This document shows positions 55,322 through 64,000 of a DNA stretch of 64,000 nucleotides, in pieces. Within the stretch, counting starts at the first letter, position 1. The number at the start of each line of letters is the position of its first letter. The translations under genes were made by a program, and so were the position numbers. A model generated the notes under the pieces. The model searched no databases and had not been told where the DNA came from. It saw only the letters and a program-made list of their open reading frames with translations. This DNA is from Apostichopus japonicus (taxonomy: Eukaryota; Echinodermata; Holothuroidea; Aspidochirotida; Stichopodidae). The DNA is taken from the NCBI RefSeq assembly GCF_037975245.1, contig NC_092580.1, positions 9,089,001 through 9,153,000 on the forward strand. Reading direction: 5' to 3'.

Positions 55322-58300
55322 AGGCATGGAAAGTCGGACCAACTTCATGGTCGGGGTGCACGTGGATCTTTGACGTCACCGGAAGTCCATATATTTTGGT
55401 TCCGGTCGAAGGTCATTTGAGGTCACCAGGGAAGAAATGGTGACGAACTTTGTAAACGCGATATCTCAGACATGGAAAGTCGGACCAACTTCATGGTCGG
55501 GGTGCACGTGGATCTTTGACGTCACCGGAAGTCAATATATTTTGGTTCCGGTCGAAGGTCATTTGAGATCACCAGGGAAGAAATGGTGACGAACTTTGTA
55601 AACGCGATATCTCAGGCATGGAAACTCGGACCAACTTCATGGTCGGGGTGCACGTGGATCCTAGGGATCACCGGAAGTCAATATATTTTGGTTCCGGTCG
55701 AAAGTCATTTGAGGTCACCAGGGAAAAAATGGTGACGAACTTTGTAAACGCGATATCTCAGGCATGGAAACTCGGACCAACTTCATAGTCGGGGTGCACG
55801 TGGATCCTAAAGATCACCGGAAGTCCATCGATTTTGGTTCCGGTCGAAGGTCATTTGAGGTCACCAGGGAAGAAATGGTGACGAACTTTGTAAACGCGAT
55901 ATCTCAGGCATGGAAACTCGGACCAACTTCATAGTCGGGGTGCACGTGAATCCTAGGGATCACCGGAAGTCCATCGATTTTGGTTCCGGTCGAAGGTCAT
56001 TTGAGGTCACCAGGGAAGAAATGGTGACGAACTTTGTAAACGCGATATCTCAGGCATGGAATGTCGGACCAACTTCATAGTCGGGGTGCACGTGGATCCT
56101 AGGGATCACCGGAAGTCTATGGATTTTGTTTCCGGTCGAAGGTCATTTGAGGTCACCAGGGAAGAAATGGTGACGAACTTTGTAAACGCGATATCTCAGG
56201 CATGGAAAGTCGGACCAACTTCATGGTCGGGGTGCACGTGGATCTTTGACGTCACCGGAAGTCCATATATTTTGGTTCCGGTCGAAGGTCATTTGAGGTC
56301 ACCAGGGAAGAAATGGTGACGAACTTTGTAAACGCGATATCTCAGGCATGGAAAGTCGGACCAACTTCATGGTCGGGGTGCACGTGGATCTTTGACGTCA
56401 CCGGAAGTCAATATATTTTGGTTCCGGTCGAAGGTCATTTGAGATCACCAGGGAAGAAATGGTGACGAACTTTGTAAACGCGATATCTCAGGCATGGAAA
56501 CTCGGACCAACTTCATGGTCGGGGTGCACGTGGATCCTAGGGATCACCGGAAGTCAATATATTTTGGTTCCGGTCGAAAGTCATTTGAGGTCACCAGGGA
56601 AAAAATGGTGACGAACTTTGTAAACGCGATATCTCAGGCATGGAAACTCGGACCAGCTTCATTGTCGGGGTGCACGTGGATCCTAAAGATCACCGGAAGT
56701 CCATCGATTTTGGTTCCGGTCGAAGGTCATTTGAGGTCACCAGGGAAGAAATGGTGACGAACTTTGTAAACGCGATATCTCAGGCATGGAAACTCGGACC
56801 AACTTCATAGTCGGGGTGCACGTGAATCCTAGGGATCACCGGAAGTCCATCGATTTTGGTTCCGGTCGAAGGTCATTTGAGGTCACCAGGGAAGAAATGG
56901 TGACGAACTTTGTAAACGCGATATCTCAGGCATGGAATGTCGGACCAACTTCATAGTCGGGGTGCACGTGGATCCTAGGGATCACCGGAAGTCTATGGAT
57001 TTTGTTTCCGGTCGAAGGTCATTTGAGGTCACCAGGGAAGAAATGGTGACGAACTTTGTAAACGCGATATCTCAGGCATGGAAACTCGGACCAACTTCAT
57101 AGTCTGGGTGCACGTGGATCCTAAGGATCACCGGAAGTCAATATATTTTGGTTCCGGTCGAAAGTCATTTGAGGTCACCAGGGAAGAAATGGTGACGAAC
57201 TTTGTAAACGCGATATCTCAGGCATGGAAACTCGGACCAACTTCATAGTCGGGGTGCACGTGGATCCTAGGGATCACCGGAAGTCCATAGATTTTGGTTC
57301 CGGTCGAAGGTCATTTGAGGTCACCAGGGAAGAAATGGCGACGAACTTTGTAAACGCGATATCTCAGGCATGGAAAGTCTGACCTACTTCATAGTCGGGG
57401 TGCACGTGGATCCTAGGGATCACCGGAAGTCAATATATTTTGGTTTCGGTCGAAAGTCATTTGAGGTCACCAGGGAAGAAATGGTGACGAACTTTGTAAG
57501 TCGATATCTCAGGCATGGAAAGTCGGACCTACTTCATAGTCGGGGTGCACGTGGATCCTAGGGATCACCGGAAGTCAATATATTTTGGTTCCGGTCGAAA
57601 GTCATTTGAGGTCACCAGGGAAAAAATGGTGACGAACTTTGTAAACGCGATATCTCAGGCATGGAAACTCGGACCAACTTCATAGTCGGGGTGCACGTGA
57701 ATCCTAGGGATCACCGGAAGTCCATCGATTTTGGTTCCGGTCGAAGGTCATTTGAGGTCACCAGGGAAGAAATGGTGACGAACTTTGTAAACGCGATATC
57801 TCAGGCATGGAAACTCGGACCTACTTCATAGTCGGGGTGCACGTGGATCTTAAAGATCACCGGAAGTCCAAGGATTTTGGTTCCGGTCGAAGGTCATTTG
57901 AGGTCACCAGGGAAGAAATGGTGACGAACTTTGTAAACGCGATATCTCAGGCATGGAAACTCGGACCAACTTCATAGTCGGGGTGCACGTGGATCTTTGA
58001 CGTCACCGGAAGTCCAAGGATTTTGGTGGAGGTCGAAGGTCATTTGAGGTCACCAGGGAAGAAATGGTGACGAACTTTGTAAACGCGATATCTCAGGCAT
58101 GGAAACTCGGACCTACTTCATAGTCGGGGTGCACGTGGATCCTAAGGATCACCGGAAGTCCATGGATTTTGGTTCCGGTCGAAGGTCATTTGAGGTCACC
58201 AGGGAAGAAATGGTGACGAACTTTGTAAACGCGATATCTCAGGCATGGAAACTCGGACCAACTTCATAGTCGGGGTGCACGTGGATCCTAGGGATCACCG

Positions 58301-58824
58301 GAAGTCCAAGGATTTTGGTGGAGGTCGAAGGTCATTTGAGGTCACCAGGGAAGAAATGGTGACGAACTTTGTAAACGCGATATCTCAGGCATGGAAACTC
58401 GGACCAACTTCATAGTCGGGGTGCACGTGGATCCTAGGGATCACCGGAAGTCAATATATTTTGGTTCCGGTCGAAAGTCATTTGAGGTCACCAGGGAAAA
58501 AATGGTGACGAACTTTGTAAACGCGATATCTCAGGCATGGAAAGTCGGACCTACTTCATAGTCGGGGTGCACGTGGATCCTAGGGATCACCGGAAGTCAA
58601 TATATTTTGGTTCCGGTCGAAAGTCATTTGAGGTCACCAGGGAAAAAATGGTGACGAACTTTGTAAACGCGATATCTCAGGCATGGAAACTCGGACCTAC
58701 TTCATAGTCGGGGTGCACGTGGATCCTAAGGATCACCGGAAGTCCATGGATTATGGTTCCGGTCGAAGGTCATTTGAGGTCACCAGGGAAGAAATGGTGA
58801 CGAACTTTGTAAACGCGATATCTC
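55322..58824. repeat. 24-unit block of 146-bp repeats, copy 2
   Basis: Partner of 46,274-49,775. It is followed at 58,825 by a further copy of its own last units: the TTTGACG, CCATGG, TGGAGG and two CAATATATT units recur 876 bp downstream up to about 59,555. The hexamer exchange therefore continued after the block was duplicated. Confidence 0.83.
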
Positions 58825-61800
58825 AGGCATGGAAACTCGGACCAACTTCATAGTCGGGGTGCACGTGGATCTTTGACGTCACCGGAAGTCCAAGGATTTT
58901 TGTTCCGGTCGAAGGTCATTTGAGGTCACCAGGGAAGAAATGGTGACGAACTTTGTAAACGCGATATCTCAGGCATGGAAACTCGGACCTACTTCATAGT
59001 CGGGGTGCACGTGGATCCTAAGGATCACCGGAAGTCCATGGATTTTGGTTCCGGTCGAAGGTCATTTGAGGTCACCAGGGAAGAAATGGTGACGAACTTT
59101 GTAAACGCGATATCTCAGGCATGGAAACTCGGACCAACTTCATAGTCGGGGTGCACGTGGATCCTAGGGATCACCGGAAGTCCAAGGATTTTGGTGGAGG
59201 TCGAAGGTCATTTGAGGTCACCAGGGAAGAAATGGTGACGAACTTTGTAAACGCGATATCTCAGGCATGGAAACTCGGACCAACTTCATAGTCGGGGTGC
59301 ACGTGGATCCTAGGGATCACCGGAAGTCAATATATTTTGGTTCCGGTCGAAAGTCATTTGAGGTCACCAGGGAAAAAATGGTGACGAACTTTGTAAACGC
59401 GATATCTCAGGCATGGAAAGTCGGACCTACTTCATAGTCGGGGTGCACGTGGATCCTAGGGATCACCGGAAGTCAATATATTTTGGTTCCGGTCGAAAGT
59501 CATTTGAGGTCACCAGGGAAGAAATGGTGACGAACTTTGTAAACGCGATATCTCAGGCATGGAAACTCGGACCAACTTCATAGTCGGGGTGCACGTGAAT
59601 CCTAGGGATCACCGGAAGTCCATCGATTTTGGTTCCGGTCGAAGGTCATTTGAGGTCACCAGGGAAGAAATGGTGACGAACTTTGTAAACGCGATATCTC
59701 AGGCATGGAAAGTCGGACCTACTTCATAGTCGGGGTGCACGTGGATCCTAGGGATCACCGGAAGTCAATATATTTTGGTTCCGGTCGAAAGTCATTTGAG
59801 GTCACCAGGGAAGAAAGGGTGACGAACTTTGTAAACGCGATATCTCAGGCATGGAAAGTCGGACCTACTTCATAGTCGGGGTGCACGTGGATCCTAGGGA
59901 TCACCGGAAGTCAATATATTTTGGTTCCGGTCGAAAGTCATTTGAGGTCACCAGGGAATAAATGGTGACGAACTTTGTAAACGCGATATCTCAGGCATGG
60001 AAACTCGGACCAACTTCATAGTCGGGGTGCACGTGGATCCTAAAGATCACCGGAAGTCCAAGGATTTTGGTGGAGGTCGAAGGTCATTTGAGGTCACCAG
60101 GGAAGAAATGGTGACGAACTTTGTAAACGCGATATCTCAGGCAAGGAAACTCGGACCTACTTCATAGTCGGGGTGCACGTGGATCCTAAGGATCACCGGA
60201 AGTCCAAGGATTTTGGTTCCGGTCGAAGGTCATTTGAGGTCACCAGGGAAGAAATGGTGACGAACTTTGTAAACGCGATATCTCAGGCATGGAAACTCGT
60301 ACCTACTTCATAGTCGGGGTGCACGTGGATCCTAAGGATCACCGGAAGTCCAAGGATTTTGGTTCCGGTCGAAGGTCATTTGAGGTCACCAGGGAAGAAA
60401 TGGTGACGAACTTTGTAAACGCGATATCTCAGGCATGGAAACTCGGACCTACTTCATAGTCGGGGTGCACGTGGATCCTAGGGATCACCGGAAGTCAATA
60501 TATTTTGGTTCCGGTCGAAAGTCATTTGAGGTCACCAGGGAAGAAATGGTGACGAACTTTGTAAACGCGATATCTCAGGCATGGAAACTCGGACCAACTT
60601 CATAGTCGGGGTGCACGTGGATCCTAGGGATCACCGGAAGTCCATATATTTTGGTTCCGGTCGAAAGTCATTTGAGGTCACCAGGGAAGAAATGGTGACG
60701 AACTTTGTAAACGCGATATCTCAGGCATGGAAACTCGGACCAACTTCATGGTCGGGGTGCACGTGGATCTTTGACGTCACCGGAAGTCCATAGATTTTGG
60801 TTCCGGTCGAAGGTCATTTGAGGTCACCAGGGAAGAAATGGTGACGAACTTTGTAAGCGCGATATCTCAGGCATGGAAACTCGGACCAACTTCATAGTCG
60901 CGGTGCACGTGGATCTTTGACGTTACCGGAAGTCCAAGGATTTTGGTTCCGGTCGAAGGTCATTTGAGGTCACCAGGGAAGAAATGGTGACGAACTTTGT
61001 AAACGCGATATCTCAGGCATGGAAACTCGGACCAACTTCATAGTCGGAGTGCACGTGGATCCTAGGGATCACCGGAAGTCCATAGATTTTGGTGGAGGTC
61101 GAAGGTCATTTGAGGTCACCAGGGAAGAAATGGTGACGAACTTTGTAAACGCGATATCTCAGGCATGGAAACTCGGACCTACTTCATAGTCGGGGTGCAC
61201 GTGGATCTTAAGGATCACCGGAAGTCCAAGGATTTTGGTTCCGGTCGAAGGTCATTTGAGGTCACCAGGGAAGAAATGGTGACGAACTTTGTAAACGCGA
61301 TATCTCATGCATGGAAACTCGGACCTACTTCATAGTCGGGGTGCACGTGGATCTTTGACGTCACCGGAAGTCCATGGATTTTGGTTCCGGTCGAAGGTCA
61401 TTTGAGGTCACCAGGGAAGAAATGGTGACGAACTTTGTAAACGCGATATCTCAGGCATGGAAACTCGGACCTACTTCATAGTCGGGGTGCACGTGGATCC
61501 TAAGGATCACCGGAAGTCCATGGATTTTGGTTCCGGTCGAAGGTCATTTGAGGTCACCAGGGAAGAAATGGTGACGAACTTTGTAAACGCGATATCTCAG
61601 GCATGGAAACTCGGACCAACTTCATAGTCGGGGTGCACGTGGATCCTAGGGATCACCGGAAGTCCAAGGATTTTGGTTCCGGTCGAAGGTCATTTGAGGT
61701 CACCAGGGAAGAAATGGTGACGAACTTTGTAAACGCGATATCTCAGGCATGGAAACTCGGACCAACTTCATAGTCGGGGTGCACGTGGATCCTAGGGATC

Positions 61801-64000
61801 ACCGGAAGTCAATATATTTTGGTTCCGGTCGAAAGTCATTTGAGGTCACCAGGGAAGAAATGGTGACGAACTTTGTAAACGCGATATCTCAGGCATGGAA
61901 ACTCGGACCAACTTCATAGTCGGGGTGCACGTGGATCCTAAAGATCACCGGAAGTCCATAGATTTTGGTTCCGGTCGAAGGTCATTTGAGGTCACCAGGG
62001 AAGAAATGGTGACGAACTTTGTAAACGCGATATCTCAGGCATGGAAAGTCGGACCTACTTCATAGTCGGGGTGCACGTGGATCCTAGGGATCACCGGAAG
62101 TCAATATATTTTGGTTCTGGTCGAAAGTCATTTGAGGTCACCAGGGAAAAAATGGTGACGAACTTTGTAAACGCGATATCTCAGGCATGGAAACTCGGAC
62201 CTACTTCATAGTCGGGGTGCACGTGGATCCTAAGGATCACCGGAAGTCCATGGATTTTGGTTTCGGTCGAAGGTCATTTGAGGTCACCAGGGAAGAAATG
62301 GTGACGAACTTTGTAAACGCGATATCTCAGGCATGGAAACTCGGACCAACTTCATAGTCGGGGTGCACGTGGATCCTAAGGATCACTGGAAGTCAATATA
62401 TTTTGGTTCCGGTCGAAAGTCATTTGAGGTCACCAGGGAAGAAATGGTGACGAACTTTGTAAACGCGATATCTCAGGCATGGAAACTCGGACCAACTTCA
62501 TAGTCGGGGTGCACGTGGATCCTAGGGATCACCGGAAGTCCATAGATTTTGGTTCCGGTCGAAGGTCATTTGAGGTCACCAGGGAAGAAATGGTGACGAA
62601 CTTTGTAAACGCGATATCTCAGGCATGGAAAGTCGGACCTACTTCATAGTCGGGGTGCACGTGGATCCTAGGGATCACCGGAAGTCAATATATTTTGGTT
62701 CCGGTCGAAAGTCATTTGAGGTCACCAGGGAAGAAATGGTGACGAACTTTGTAAACGCGATATCTCAGGCATGGAAAGTCGGACCTACTTCATAGTTGGG
62801 GTGCACGTGGATCCTAGGGATCACCGGAAGACAATATATTTTGGTTCCGGTCGAAAGTCATTTGAGGTCACCAGGGAAGAAATGGTGACGAACTTTGTAA
62901 ACGCGATATCTCAGGCATGGAAACTCGGACCAACTTCATAGTCGGGGTGCACGTGAATCCTAGGGATCACCGGAAGTCCATCGATTTTGGTTCCGGTCGA
63001 AGGTCATTTGAGGTCACCAGGGAAGAAATGGTGACGAACTTTGTAATCGCGATATCTCAGGCATGGAATGTCGGACCAACTTCATAGTCGGGGTGCACGT
63101 GGATCCTAGGGATCACCGGAAGTCTATGGATTTTGTTTCCGGTCGAAGGTCATTTGAGGTCACCAGGGAAGAAATGGTGACGAACTTTGTAAACGCGATA
63201 TCTCAGGCATGGAAACTCGGACCAACTTCATAGTCGGGGTGCACGTGGATCCTAAGGATCACTGGAAGTCAATATATTTTGGTTCCGGTCGAAAGTCATT
63301 TGAGGTCACCAGGGAAGAAATGGTGACGAACTTTGTAAACGCGATATCTCAGGCATGGAAACTCGGACCAACTTCATAGTCGGGGTGCACGTGGATCCTA
63401 GGGATCACCGGAAGTCCATAGATTTTGGTTCCGGTCGAAGGTCATTTGAGGTCACCAGGGAAGAAATGGTGACGAACTTTGTAAACGCGATATCTCAGGC
63501 ATGGAAAGTCGGACCTACTTCATAGTCGGGGTGCACGTGGATCCTAGGGATCACCGGAAGTCCATAGATTTTGGTTCAGGTCGAAAGTCATTTGAGGTCA
63601 CCAGGGAAGAAATGGTGACGAACTTTGTAAACGCGATATCTCAGGCATGGAAAGTCGGACCTACTTCATAGTCGGGGTGCACGTGGATCCTAGGGATCAC
63701 CGGAAGTCAATATAGTTTGGTTCCGGTCGAAAGTCATTTGAGGTCACCAGGGAAAAAATGGTGACGAACTTTGTAAACGCGATATCTCAGGCATGGAAAC
63801 TCGGACCAACTTCATAGTCGGGGTGCACGTGGATCCTAAAGATCACCGGAAGTCCATCGATTTTGGTTCCGGTCGAAGGTCATTTGAGGTCACCAGGGAA
63901 GAAATGGTGACGAACTTTGTAAACGCGATATCTCAGGCATGGAAACTCGGACCAACTTCATAGTCGGGGTGCACGTGAATCCTACGGATCACCGGTAGTC

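Larger units (their letters stand above)
33428..64000. repeat. 146-bp satellite array (about 209 tandem units)
   Basis: Head-to-tail 146-bp units, all in one orientation and continuing past the right end of the window. Each unit runs from AGGCATGGAAACTCGGACC, through TTCATAGTCGGGGTGCACG, TGGATCCTAGGGATCACC, GGAAGTCCATAGATTTTGG, TTCCGGTCGAAGGTCATTTG, AGGTCACCAGGGAAGAAATG and GTGACGAACTTTGTAAACGC, to GATATCTC. Diversity is concentrated at a few sites: AAACTC/AAAGTC/AAGGTC, CATAG/CATGG, CCTAGGG/CCTAAGG/TTTGACG, CCATAGATT/CAATATATT/CCAAGGATT and GAAGGTC/GAAAGTC. The TTTGTAAACGCGATATCTC part is nearly invariant. Length is close to nucleosome-core DNA. I do not recognise the family. Confidence 0.98.

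Noticed and set aside
33723-60793. Recurrent 70-105 codon open frames in the 146-bp array
   Set aside because: They appear wherever TTCATAGTC (a TAG stop) is TTCATGGTC and end at the TGA of the next unit. The 105-codon case is due to the 1-bp insertion near 41,911. No conservation of frame is expected or seen.
33428-64000. tRNA, 5S rRNA or SINE origin of the 146-bp unit
   Set aside because: No A-box/B-box pair, cloverleaf, poly-A or T-run terminator can be traced in the unit.

Overview
The window contains no gene that I can support. It consists entirely of two unrelated satellite DNAs that abut directly. Positions 1-33,427 are a 22-bp satellite of about 1,500 copies. Positions 33,428-64,000 are a 146-bp satellite of about 209 copies. 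Both arrays run off their ends of the window, and I found no unique sequence, transposon, RNA gene or conventional ORF inside either. More than 60 kb of pure tandem repeat with nested higher-order structure points to a eukaryotic heterochromatic block (pericentromere, centromere flank, sex or B chromosome, or a knob). The species cannot be named from this. CpG is plentiful in both monomers (three per 22-bp unit, about nine per 146-bp unit), which argues against a lineage with strong methylation-driven CpG decay.

The 22-bp array is built from the halves AATGTTCGACA and CCGATCAATCG. Recurrent variants have CCCATC for CCGATC, CGATCG for CAATCG, a GCGGC type, a TATACG type and an ATTAAACG type. 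These variants are ordered into long higher-order repeats: a perfect-looking 2,088-bp tandem duplication (about 1,101-5,276) whose module returns near 8,090, 16,030 and 20,557; a 792-bp family (about 11,720-14,560); a 4,527-bp tandem duplication (about 15,290-24,343); a mosaic zone (24,344-31,639); and an 856-bp tandem duplication (31,640-33,325). The last 100 bp before the junction are the most diverged. Single-base deletions that give 21-bp units explain why the larger periods miss exact multiples of 22.

The 146-bp array is very regular in length. Across 207 consecutive units (33,719-63,934) the net length change is -6 bp, and I can assign it to seven 1-bp deletions and one 1-bp insertion. 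Subfamilies form higher-order repeats of six units (876 bp), and a block of 24 units is duplicated about 9.05 kb apart. Each monomer carries dense, textbook-like binding words: CACGTG, ACCGGAAGT facing TTCCGGT, and a direct repeat of AGGTCA with a 4-bp spacer. A subfamily also has TGACGTCA. Whether any protein binds these is unknown.

The long open frames on the + strand are artefacts of repeat arithmetic. The 22-bp unit lacks stops and 22 is coprime to 3, so every frame spells the same 22-residue peptide. In the 146-bp array, frames open only where a TAG is replaced by TGG. The most interesting aspects are the regulatory-word content of the 146-bp unit, the heat-shock-element-like dyad in the 22-bp unit, the clean satellite-satellite junction, and a perfect 12-bp-arm hairpin at 29,895-29,921 that marks a rearrangement.
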